DNA from: a virus
Length of the DNA stretch: 33,459 nt
IMG/VR virus record: IMGVR_UViG_3300030106_006901
Location: 1-33,459 of that record
Reading direction: 5' to 3' (one strand)
A model generated the notes under the pieces. That model searched no databases. It saw only the letters and a program-made list of their open reading frames with translations, and was not told where the DNA came from. Positions within the stretch are counted from its first letter, which is position 1. Every line of letters starts with the position of its first letter. The position numbers and the translations under genes were made by a program. Below are positions 14,601 to 22,117 of the stretch, one piece after another.

Positions 14601-16968
14601 GCGCCTGACGAAGCGTGGCTAGGTCTACGTCAGGACGAAGGCTTCGTTGCGCCGACTGCATCAACGTGTCGAGCCGGCGAATGCCTTCCGGCGTTTCTTC
14701 GATGCCCTGCCTAAGAACAGCGAGCACCTGGTCGACGAACCCGCCTTGTAGACGGACGGGCAGGGTGTTGCGAAGCGCGTTTATCGCTTCCACGCGGCTG
14801 ATGCTGCTGGGTTGAGCGTTGCGGCGCACCTCGTCCAGCGCGCGAACGAGAGCCTCGCCAGAATCCGACTCGCTGATGAGGCGAGTCAGGCCGACGTACT
14901 CAAACCCAGCCCCCTTGGTCAACTCCTTCGCCGGAAGGTCAGCAGCTCGAGCCCCCGCCATTTCGGCGCGAATGCTAACGACGGGTTGGTCGGCGTAGCG
15001 GGCGATTCTCTCGGCAGCGAGCGCAGCTTCGGGGTCGCCACCCGGCGGCAGCCGAGTCGTGGGGCGCCCAGCCTTCAGGTAGGCGCGGAACTGCTGCTGG
15101 CTTTTGAGCGCTGTCGCCGTTCGGACGAACTCCCGCGTCTCACCTTGGACAAACGAACGGAAGGCGTCCTGGCCCATAGAGGCGGCTCTAAGCGCCGCTC
15201 GCTGCGTGTCTGGCGCACGGAACAATGTCCTGGCCGCGCCCTCCAAGTCGTCCTTCCAGTTTGGACTGTACGACTCCAGCAGGTCGTCGATAACGTTGGG
15301 CTTTGCCAGCCGTGCATACGCCTCGTCGGTGCTCCTGAGCACGGCGTCGGCCCAGGCCTCGGCGGCCTTCGGGGACATCCCCATGTTGTCGACGTGATGT
15401 CGAATGTATTCCTCGCGGAACAGATTCGCCGTCGAAGGGCTGTGCTTCTGCGCCTCGTCGTAGGCCTTGCGGACGTCGGTCGGGCCATACTCCTTGATGG
15501 CGTCCAACGCTAAATCGACCTGCCTGTCCGAAGCTCCAACTGCCTGGACCTTGCCCAAGCGAGTTGTGCTGTCCGCTTGTCGAGCCGCCTTTGCCGCTGC
15601 TGCTGTGGCGTCGACGATGGCTTCTCGGCTGGCCCTTGCCCAGGCACGCCCAGCTGTACCGATGGGCAGGTCCGTGACCAGCGACAACGTGTCGGGAACC
15701 GCCAACGAGATGACCAACGCGGAGCCGCCGGCAATGTACGGGTGCTCCTCACCAAACTCGGTGTCGGCCAGCACGTCGAACATGTCGCGACCGGCAGCAA
15801 CCGACTCGAGCCCGGTCGGTGTCTGGCGCTGCCCTTCCTCCGCAACCAGCCCTGCCTGCTTTTCACCTGCCCCCAGCAGCGACTGGTACGTCACATCGGG
15901 CAGACCCGTGCTGACCATCAGCATCTCGGGCAGCGTCAGGTAGTGCATCAGCGTGTCGAACGTCGTCGGCTGAATCGGGATCAACTCACCCTGCGGCGAG
16001 AGCTTGGCCGACCAGCGTGGGCTCAACGCCTCCCAGACCGTCAGCCCTTCGTCGCGAATGGTCTTGTCCTGACCCTTGAACGACACCCCATTCCATTCGA
16101 CCTCGACGACGCCACCCGGCTCGCCCGACACGATCTTGTAGCCGCCGGGGAAGGCGACCACACCGTCATCGGTTTCAAGTACAAGAGTGCCCGGCGTGTC
16201 AGCTCTTTCGCGAATCGACTTCGGCAGGTTGACCGGCTCGCTCCACGCCCCGACTTGGTAGGCCAACAGCAACTCGGCGTAGGCGTTCTGCTTGAACCGC
16301 ACGTCCAAGGCGTTCCTGGTCGCCTCGAGCTTTGCGAGTTCCACCGGATCCGTTTCGGTTTGCTGCTGCCGGACGATGTCCTTGTACTGGTTGCTGTTGT
16401 CGATCAAAGCCTGGTAGCGCTTGTTGACGAAGTCCTGGCTCCCGGTGGCGGCCAGAACGAGGTTGCCGCCGTCGTCTTCCCGCATGAAGCCGCTTTCAAT
16501 GAGCGACGGAGACATCAACTCCCAAGCCTTGAGGAAGTCCTCCTCGTCCTTTTGCCGTGTCTGACGCTGCTCCTCGTAGAGGCGCGCCCCTCGTTCTGGG
16601 TCAAAGTCCGCAGGAAGACGCTCACTACCGGGCGTCCTCGTCTCCTGCGGTTCCGCCCCGGCATCGGGCAAGCCCAAGAGCGCGGCCAATTCCTCTTGAC
16701 CGTCAAGGCTCTCGACGGGTTCACGTTGCGCGAAGGCTTCGGCCTTGCGTACTCGAGCAGGACGTCTGTCTACCTCGGGCTCGGGCTCGGGCGGCAAACG
16801 CACGCCGCTTTCGGGCTCGATCTGCGGCTCCGCAAACTCCAGTTCGGGCCTGGGCTGCCGTACACCTTCGCCGGGCGGCAGCGGTTCGGACGGAGGAGGG
16901 ACGTTGACGGGCCCGACTTGGGACTTCCGCTCCTTGTACTTTCTCCAGTTGTCCGCAAACTCGCCCAC
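11695..16968 (-). CDS. Giant internal virion (ejection) protein candidate
   Basis: 1757 aa from GTG at 16968 with GAGG 6 nt upstream. The N-terminus (about 20-75) is Pro/Glu-rich and disordered. Much of the rest is helical and Ala/Glu/Arg-rich. Hydrophobic stretches lie at about 409-433 and, as a Gly/Ala-rich segment, about 1236-1260. Residues about 1185-1205 (TTKPGHVVNNVVGDNV) and 1385-1415 (NYATSTTQFEKRWLSGLV, then MPFWTWRKANLSLHY) match a pattern I know from very large phage virion proteins: T-x-P-x-x-x-x-x-N-x-x-x, then E+ ... +PF-x-x-W-x-x-x-N. Such proteins sit inside the head and enter the cell with DNA, some forming a channel across the envelope. No lysozyme, protease or RNA-polymerase motif was seen. 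It is the largest gene here, about 16% of the window. Confidence 0.65.
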   Translation of the reverse strand: MGEFADNWRKYKERKSQVGPVNVPPPSEPLPPGEGVRQPRPELEFAEPQIEPESGVRLPPEPEPEVDRRPARVRKAEAFAQREPVESLDGQEELAALLGLPDAGAEPQETRTPGSERLPADFDPERGARLYEEQRQTRQKDEEDFLKAWELMSPSLIESGFMREDDGGNLVLAATGSQDFVNKRYQALIDNSNQYKDIVRQQQTETDPVELAKLEATRNALDVRFKQNAYAELLLAYQVGAWSEPVNLPKSIRERADTPGTLVLETDDGVVAFPGGYKIVSGEPGGVVEVEWNGVSFKGQDKTIRDEGLTVWEALSPRWSAKLSPQGELIPIQPTTFDTLMHYLTLPEMLMVSTGLPDVTYQSLLGAGEKQAGLVAEEGQRQTPTGLESVAAGRDMFDVLADTEFGEEHPYIAGGSALVISLAVPDTLSLVTDLPIGTAGRAWARASREAIVDATAAAAKAARQADSTTRLGKVQAVGASDRQVDLALDAIKEYGPTDVRKAYDEAQKHSPSTANLFREEYIRHHVDNMGMSPKAAEAWADAVLRSTDEAYARLAKPNVIDDLLESYSPNWKDDLEGAARTLFRAPDTQRAALRAASMGQDAFRSFVQGETREFVRTATALKSQQQFRAYLKAGRPTTRLPPGGDPEAALAAERIARYADQPVVSIRAEMAGARAADLPAKELTKGAGFEYVGLTRLISESDSGEALVRALDEVRRNAQPSSISRVEAINALRNTLPVRLQGGFVDQVLAVLRQGIEETPEGIRRLDTLMQSAQRSLRPDVDLATLRQALKTQDENYLGPMSLRIGDELIALLGGPRVLAERYRWMMTTLEAGRVRNYLPFGKLKTIHPEFAAAVERTQAWVGVFDKSLAEAAKAGPDEVYKLLQDPQKGFRDTSHWELFRFAVLSGHTTPEQLVDFIAALEKTLPGKPLLSPQQQTQLLAELKLFFHGLQRPLRPTAVAADGALAARPDFARATPEPTPGTALDASPQLIEAGEPTAEAFVQIIREALVSRGQAIMTDAEIAAQVGRLVATHSKLSDEMASLYEGGLLLDRGCQELLAAKLSNDGTVEGNPFEGQILEMLFGPKKAYVSPRVGSVRESIEQTTGRVEDVEDIIQRVGATGGEAQTLDAMIRAADYYLPQAAREMMADRLDQMVQTLGSKRLARDVILNPASVVVASYKSSLVTGNLTTKPGHVVNNVVGDNVVLYEALGRSIAVRAALEDAVQGLPTLVSSALPPVGGVAAGAAAGPVAAPFGVAAGLAARLPIQRAQAAYGIVVDGFMNPDVNKILNGGSEFFGRFKGKDYTAEDVRRIAGEEGVVEGGIARELLDELTAGFFGGFVSKIEKYLAPKVVEDITIRSRVRVMALLMKQGIDPRRAAKATKEVRLNYATSTTQFEKRWLSGLVMPFWTWRKANLSLHYKMMLKPDSSIARKVSKEINADVPPQGTMTGMLAAYTSMSRNPSWRIKNLAKVQEYIEQSATQLWWESTGREGNDWRDEGAVSVNPYEWLPDYARERVAILLPRLQDEQSRTSVENRLQRDTADFFMLQSLPAEDALGDFMGLVALVTAMWNCMASEAGGYDPMDIFTETVIQLGDSPIWSLGTEVLTGIDPGSQTGRPSKRRISTTVGRLVKNSGMGDLVEIDDSDARYQGVQQFVVKDAAWWDLLSNITGLKQVDLAFQQAEELEARDDLAPNQKRRMLARIARAIGLSTQTSSVQTRGLFARYRADKEMKDLGLVDGPLDPQRIESQRMQRDEEENR

Positions 16969-16970
16969 GA

Positions 16971-19229
16971 CTACCTCGAGGCCGCCTGGTCCATGAACGC
17001 GAGCGCATCACGACGGCGGCTTCGACGACGCTTGGTCGTGCGCTCGACCGGCACAACGGCATCCTCGCTTGCCTTCGGGTCGTCGGGCTGCTCCATCGAC
17101 GGAGCTGCGGGACGGCGAGGCGCTGGGTCACCGAAGACCATCGGGTCATTCGGGTCGACCGGAGCGGGGGCTGCGGCGCGAGCCGACTCCAACGCGCGCT
17201 TTCTTGACGTCAGTTCACGAGCTTCGTTGGCGCGCCGTTCCGCCTGTAGCGCTTGATTCGCCTCTTCAAGCTCTCGATCGCTTGGATGCGGCAGCAGCGC
17301 AGAACGCCCAGGACGAAGCCCAGAATCCTCGGCATAGCGAGGGTCGTCTCCCAGAACCAGTTCCTCATCCGTCTTGGGACGTCGAACCGTGATGTCGCCT
17401 TCGGGACCAAAGGTGTAGCCAACACCATCAATGATCACCTCGCCTTGCGCATACGGGGCGTCGGGGTCGTTGAGGATTCGCGGAAGCGTGTCGTCTGGCC
17501 CTGTTACGGGCGCCCGCAAGGCGGCCTCGTAGTCTCGGCCCGTCAACTGCTCATACACCGCGGGGTATCGCGGGTCGGTTCGCGTCAACAGGTAGGTCGT
17601 TTCCTCGGGAGGAGCAGCGGGACCACCAATTTGAATCTGATCGGGAGTCTGCTGAAACTCGATGTCCTCGATGTTTTCGGCAAAACCGGGATCGTCCAGT
17701 CGTCGCTCAAGCGATGGTTCCTTGCCTGCACGCTCCTGCCGTTCGGCCAGAGCCTCGCGACGACGGCTGACGAAGCGCTCACCCAGCCCCGGTTGCTCGT
17801 CGAGTTCCTGAAGCGCCGGGTCGTCGGTGCTGACGACTCCTCGAGCCTCGCGCCGGCCCACCTCGGCGTCGAGCGGGTCCAACGCCTCGACGTCCTCGAT
17901 GGCTTCTCCGACACGCCGACCTCGCCGCAACGAGGCACGACTGATGTCCTCGGCCAGCTTGGGCTGCTCCTCGACGTCGACCTCGTCCAGGTTGTACAGC
18001 TCTTCCTGGCCATTCGGCAGCAGGATGCGAATGGTCCCCGGCGGGTCATCGAACTTGGGCTCGACGACGAAACCGTTGACCACCTGTGGTTGACCCAGGC
18101 GACCCTCGTCGTCGAACTCAGACGGTTCGCCCTCAATCAACTCCGCGCCGCGAGCACCGGGGTCCACCTGGGTCGGCGCTCCAGGGAAGCTGATCGTGAC
18201 GAGCTGCGCATTGCCAAGGGCTCGACGCTGGGCTCGGTTCGTCTCAAACTCGGGGTCCGAGATTGCGATAGCCGTGAAGATGGCGCGGTCTTGATCGAGC
18301 GGGTTGTTCAGGTCGTAGCCCTGACCTTCAGCCCATCGCTGAAAGTCCTCGTCCTCAAGAATCTGGTTGGCGCGCTGAACCCACGGGTCGGTTTCCTGCG
18401 TCGGCTGAATCTGCGCCAGGCGCTCGTCGATTTCCAAAACCTGCTGGTCGAAAGGCGCGAGTTGGGCCAACTCCTCGGGGCCCAACTCCTCTTCCATGCC
18501 TTCAAACAGCGCTTGAGAGTTGGCGTTGATGAGATCGCGCTGATCTGCGATCTCCGCACTCCAGTCGACGTCGCCACCGGTAGCCAGCATGTCCTCAAAC
18601 CGCTGGGTCATCACCTGCAAGTCGCCTCGGTATCCCTGCAAGGTTTCGTACTGAAGCTCGGCGGTGGTGATGATGTCGCCGGTCAAGTTGTATAGGGGCT
18701 CCAAACCCTGCCAAGGCTGACCAATCGTGTAGCCGACTCCTCCCTCGTCGCGGGGCTTCATGGCTTTACGGACAACGGCTACGTCGCTCCCGACGAGTCC
18801 CTTCTCCTCTACCAGGTACTGCCAAGCCGCTGCCTGTTTGTCGAGAGTCGAACCCATTGCTTGGTCGTAGCGCTTCTTGGCTTCGTTGAGATGTTCCTCC
18901 CATTCCTTCGGAATCTCTTCCGATTCCTCCAACGAGCGCTTGACAAGCTCCTGCTCGTTTTTGAACACCTCCATCGCAGCCTTGGTGCGGGCTGATTGAA
19001 CCGCTTTGTCTGCCGACTCGATGCTGGCAAGCTCGGTCAGCACCTTGGTCTGGCTTTCCAGCGCCTTGCCGCGCAACGTCTGCTTCTTGCCCTGGGCCTC
19101 GAGCAGTTGAATGTAGGCATCGCCGCGAGCCCTGACTGCGCTGGTGCGACTGCGGTGCAGTTCAACCATGACGCGAGCCTGCTCAGGGGACAGGTCCGCT
19201 CCTGCGGGGGTTGCGTGGTACTTAGGCAT
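16971..19229 (-). CDS. Internal virion protein candidate, coiled-coil and disordered
   Basis: 752 aa. Residues about 1-170 are strongly helical and coiled-coil-like (SPEQARVMVELHRSRTS, then EESEEIPKEWEEHLNEAKKR). The middle is acidic, with Asp/Glu/Pro-rich stretches and few hydrophobic blocks. The C-terminus is Pro/Ala-rich and ends in a basic patch (KRRRSRRRDALAFMDQAASR). No enzymatic motif was recognised. Its place between the 186-aa and 1757-aa genes parallels the three internal core proteins of short-tailed phages (for example gp14-gp15-gp16 of T7), so a head-core or ejection role is inferred. It begins 3 nt after the upstream stop. Confidence 0.55.
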   Translation of the reverse strand: MPKYHATPAGADLSPEQARVMVELHRSRTSAVRARGDAYIQLLEAQGKKQTLRGKALESQTKVLTELASIESADKAVQSARTKAAMEVFKNEQELVKRSLEESEEIPKEWEEHLNEAKKRYDQAMGSTLDKQAAAWQYLVEEKGLVGSDVAVVRKAMKPRDEGGVGYTIGQPWQGLEPLYNLTGDIITTAELQYETLQGYRGDLQVMTQRFEDMLATGGDVDWSAEIADQRDLINANSQALFEGMEEELGPEELAQLAPFDQQVLEIDERLAQIQPTQETDPWVQRANQILEDEDFQRWAEGQGYDLNNPLDQDRAIFTAIAISDPEFETNRAQRRALGNAQLVTISFPGAPTQVDPGARGAELIEGEPSEFDDEGRLGQPQVVNGFVVEPKFDDPPGTIRILLPNGQEELYNLDEVDVEEQPKLAEDISRASLRRGRRVGEAIEDVEALDPLDAEVGRREARGVVSTDDPALQELDEQPGLGERFVSRRREALAERQERAGKEPSLERRLDDPGFAENIEDIEFQQTPDQIQIGGPAAPPEETTYLLTRTDPRYPAVYEQLTGRDYEAALRAPVTGPDDTLPRILNDPDAPYAQGEVIIDGVGYTFGPEGDITVRRPKTDEELVLGDDPRYAEDSGLRPGRSALLPHPSDRELEEANQALQAERRANEARELTSRKRALESARAAAPAPVDPNDPMVFGDPAPRRPAAPSMEQPDDPKASEDAVVPVERTTKRRRSRRRDALAFMDQAASR

Positions 19230-19232
19230 GAC

Positions 19233-19793
19233 TCATCCCGCCGCGCTGACGCCAGGGTCGCCTGCGTACTTGATGCCCGACAGCACCGTGCGCGCCTCTC
19301 GTCGCGAACCCTCGTTCATGATTGGACTCTTATCTTTCGACCCCTGCTTCTGGTTGAAGCGTGCGGCTCGCTCGCTCTGCAGCAGTCGTAGGATTTCGCG
19401 CCGACGACGGTCAGCCTGTTGCGCCGCAGCCTGCTCAATGCCCGCCGACGCCTGCGCCAGCCCCGTCTGCTCTGCGGTCGCCAGTGCCTGGCGCTCCAGC
19501 AGGCCGCCACCCATACCCGCCGCCTCGCGGCGCGCCAAGTCGGCCCGTTGACCCGCAGCAGTGGCCTGCTGCACGCGCTGTGTTTCGCCCAGAAGTTCTC
19601 GGCGTCGAGCTTGCGACGGACCCAGCCGATTGGCTTTAAGGTCGGCAACCGCTTGGCGCTCCACTTTGCGAAGCTGGCGGTTTTCATAACCAAGCCGGTA
19701 CAGGTTGGACTTGATGCCGCTGCCGAGCTGACCAGCGATGGCGCTGGTGCCTGCCTTCAGCGCTACGCCTGCAAGTGCTGCTGGTACTGCCAT
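19233..19793 (-). CDS. Small internal virion protein candidate (gp14-like layout)
   Basis: 186 aa from ATG at 19793 with GGAGG 4 nt upstream; longer upstream frames overlap the neighbouring gene and look non-coding. The N-terminus MAVPAALAGVALKAGTSAIA is small-residue-rich and hydrophobic, enough for one membrane insertion. The rest is Gln/Ala/Arg-rich helix (LGETQRVQQATAAGQRADLA, AQASAGIEQAAAQQADRRRR), typical of a long coiled coil. Hydrophobic N-terminus plus Gln/Ala coil is the layout of T7 gp14-type ejection proteins that enter the outer membrane. This is inference from composition and position. Confidence 0.55.
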   Translation of the reverse strand: MAVPAALAGVALKAGTSAIAGQLGSGIKSNLYRLGYENRQLRKVERQAVADLKANRLGPSQARRRELLGETQRVQQATAAGQRADLARREAAGMGGGLLERQALATAEQTGLAQASAGIEQAAAQQADRRRREILRLLQSERAARFNQKQGSKDKSPIMNEGSRREARTVLSGIKYAGDPGVSAAG

Positions 19794-19801
19794 ACTGCCT
19801 C

Positions 19802-20536
19802 CTACACCAAGTCCACGACTCGGGCGTTCCGCACGCCAACCGTGAAGCGGTGATGGCTTTTGATTTCTTGTCTGCTGCCTCGATCGTAAGGCAGCTTCAG
19901 GTCTTCTTGACCCTTCTGCCGCTCGACGTAGACGCCAATCCACAGGTCATGAACGCCTGCCGCGACGTTCGTTTCCATGTACGACATGTCGAAGTGCCGC
20001 GTCATCAGGCTTTCGTTGCCAGTGTAGACGGTATCGTCGTTGTGTTGATGAATCGTCTCAGGCATGTTCCGAGTCGTCGCACCAATGGCTGTCGTGCCGC
20101 GAAACGCCTTGATCAGAATGTCTGGTGGAGCGGCCAGCGTGCTGTTGTCTGTTCGTTCTCGAATGCGCCAAACGCTGACGAACAGCGACCACTGCCAAAA
20201 AAGCATGCCGGCTTGGTAGTTCAGGCGCTTTTTGATGTTCAGCCCAGAGATGGGAACAAACAATGCTGCGTCATCGCTGTCCAAGAACGACTCGTCGAAG
20301 TGGTCGACGCTGCGGCGCAAACCCACGACCATGCCGTCGCTGGCCGCTCCACGATGCAGGTGCGCCGGCTTGATTTCAGCGGAGCCGGCCATATTGGCCC
20401 ACTGCACCGCACCGTTCATCTCGCTGTAGATGCCTTTCTGCGCCGTGTTGCTGTGCAGGTTCTTGTTCAGCCCGTTGCCGTCCAAGACAAGCGTGGCGCC
20501 ATCGCTGGGCGTGTAGTCGAAGGTAACGTCGCCCAT
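19802..20536 (-). CDS. Beta-rich virion protein related to its upstream neighbour
   Basis: 244 aa, not recognised. It is strand-rich with few charged helices: QWANMAGSAEIKPAHLHRG, then LFWQWSLFVSVWRIRERTD, GVHDLWIGVYVERQKG and a closing HHRFTVGVRNARVVDLV. The order of elements (LFxxxxFxV strand, polar middle, V-x-x-G-x-HD-x-x-x-V strand, R-x-x-V-x-V end) parallels the N-terminal half of the 525-aa protein encoded just upstream, suggesting a shared beta-sandwich domain. A fibre, decoration or tail-tip role is possible. The start lies 3 nt after the upstream stop. Confidence 0.6.
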   Translation of the reverse strand: MGDVTFDYTPSDGATLVLDGNGLNKNLHSNTAQKGIYSEMNGAVQWANMAGSAEIKPAHLHRGAASDGMVVGLRRSVDHFDESFLDSDDAALFVPISGLNIKKRLNYQAGMLFWQWSLFVSVWRIRERTDNSTLAAPPDILIKAFRGTTAIGATTRNMPETIHQHNDDTVYTGNESLMTRHFDMSYMETNVAAGVHDLWIGVYVERQKGQEDLKLPYDRGSRQEIKSHHRFTVGVRNARVVDLV

Positions 20537-20539
20537 GAC

Positions 20540-22117
20540 TCAGCTCTTCAGTTGAAAGACTTGGATGGAGCCACGCGCAACTGTGACCTGGACATTCACC
20601 GGCAGGCTGCTGTCGTGGTAGGCGGCAATGGCAACGCCGATCTCATCGTAGGTCGGGCCTCCTCCTGTGGGGTGCTCAAGAACTGCCATGAGCGGCACAT
20701 CACGACGCAACTCGGGGATTTCAAGGTGGGTGGTGGCCTCGCCGCCAGTAATTCCGCTAAGGAGTCCCAGCGTAGTAAAAGCGTTGGCCATAAATGACGG
20801 AATGAAGCACTCGCTCTGCTTGATGACCGTGTAGGTGCTGCCTCGCTTTTCGTAGAGGCAAAACAGCGCCCACAGGCGTCCTTCCGGCGTCACGGGAGCA
20901 AGAATGTCCTTAATGATCGACACCTCGACATTCGCCATGATGTGAATGGTGCTCTCGAGGTTGCCGTTGAAGCCGTTGCCGTTGCCGTTGCAGATCAACT
21001 CATTGAGGACGACCCAGCCTGCCGATGGTCCTGACGTGTCGAAGTCATCGGTGTCGTAGCCAGGCCAAGTGTTGGTGTAGGTGCTGGTCGAGAAACTGGT
21101 TGCCAACTTCTGTTCAGTTTCAATGATTCCGCTTGGAAGATGTGGCCGAAGCAGCGACGGGCCTGCCAGCGCGCCCTCGCCCAAGTCGTTGATTTGCGTG
21201 CGCAACGCCTCGAGCCGCTGCGTGTGCAACTCGGCTGCCGTCAGCGTGTCGCCATCTTCAAACGGGTCGACGGAGACGTTGTCCGGTGAGAGAGCTGCAC
21301 CTCCCTGGTTCAACCGCAGCACGCTGATTTGCCGGTTGTAAACGCTGACCCAGCCTACCTTCGACGGAGCTCCAAACCTGTCGGCAACTTGATCTGGAAC
21401 TCGACGCGCGACCAACTCAACGGTGTGAGTACCGTCTGGAACCTCGATAATCCAGCCCAGCCGCACTGGACCAGGACGCTGCAAGCTGATGGTGTTTAGG
21501 TACCGAGTAACCTTGATGGTTTCCTCAACCAGGCCGGTATCCACTTTATTGAATACTGATCCTTGCTTGACCAAGTCGGGATCGGGATGCTTCCACGGCT
21601 GCTGCGGCGCTTCTCCAAGATTGCTTTTACCAACGAGGCTCTCCTCGATGACTACGCCGTTGATGCGTAGGGCAAACTGCAGAAACGCTTTCCAGAAAAA
21701 TGATGGCGGAGAAGGGCTTAGGGTGTGCGCTCCGGTGTTGCCTTCGCATGAAAACACAGCCCAGGCGTTGATCCACAGCTTGTCGCCCGCAACGCACACG
21801 ACATCGCTGTCCGTCTTCACGACCTGATGCCATGCGTGGTCGTGCGGAATGTTGACGTAGCTGTCAGGGCTTGAGCTGCCACCTTGCGTCGGAATGAGGT
21901 TGGTGTTCAGTCCAGGCCCAACGGTCTTGACCCCAGCGTAATGCTTCCAATACGCACTGCGGTCCACCGATGCGTTGGCCTTAAAGTCACTGGCGTCTGC
22001 GTTGTGTTCGCGCAACTCCGACAGGCGACGAGCAGCTGGCTGGATCGCCTTGGTCAACTTGCCAGGATCAGGCGCTTCACTGTTCTGCAGACGCTCAGGC
22101 GGAAACTCATAGCTCAC
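20540..22117 (-). CDS. Large beta-rich virion protein, possible tail fibre/appendage
   Basis: 525 aa from GTG overlapping the upstream TGA (GTGA). The first 50 residues look like an anchoring or disordered segment. From about 70 to 275 there is a beta-rich domain with LWINAWAVFSCEGNTG, FALRINGVVIEESLVG, LGWIIEVPDGTHTVELVARR and WVSVYNRQISVLRL. A second similar stretch (about 345-525) contains STIHIMANVEVSII, LWALFCLYEKRGS and a closing VNVQVTVARGSIQVFQLK. The two halves look like repeats of the same domain, also present in the next gene. Function is not recognised; a fibre, appendage or whisker protein is the best guess given its place after the nozzle gene. Confidence 0.6.
   Translation of the reverse strand: MSYEFPPERLQNSEAPDPGKLTKAIQPAARRLSELREHNADASDFKANASVDRSAYWKHYAGVKTVGPGLNTNLIPTQGGSSSPDSYVNIPHDHAWHQVVKTDSDVVCVAGDKLWINAWAVFSCEGNTGAHTLSPSPPSFFWKAFLQFALRINGVVIEESLVGKSNLGEAPQQPWKHPDPDLVKQGSVFNKVDTGLVEETIKVTRYLNTISLQRPGPVRLGWIIEVPDGTHTVELVARRVPDQVADRFGAPSKVGWVSVYNRQISVLRLNQGGAALSPDNVSVDPFEDGDTLTAAELHTQRLEALRTQINDLGEGALAGPSLLRPHLPSGIIETEQKLATSFSTSTYTNTWPGYDTDDFDTSGPSAGWVVLNELICNGNGNGFNGNLESTIHIMANVEVSIIKDILAPVTPEGRLWALFCLYEKRGSTYTVIKQSECFIPSFMANAFTTLGLLSGITGGEATTHLEIPELRRDVPLMAVLEHPTGGGPTYDEIGVAIAAYHDSSLPVNVQVTVARGSIQVFQLKS

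Noticed and set aside
11695-16968. Virion RNA polymerase or tape measure identity for the giant protein
   Set aside because: No polymerase motifs were seen, and the gene order and hydrophobic segments fit an ejection protein better; not provable here.
15577-17256. 559-codon rightward open frame opposite the giant virion protein gene
   Set aside because: It lies wholly antisense to the 1757-aa and 752-aa genes and is Arg/Leu/Gly-rich without motifs; long antisense frames are common in GC-rich DNA.
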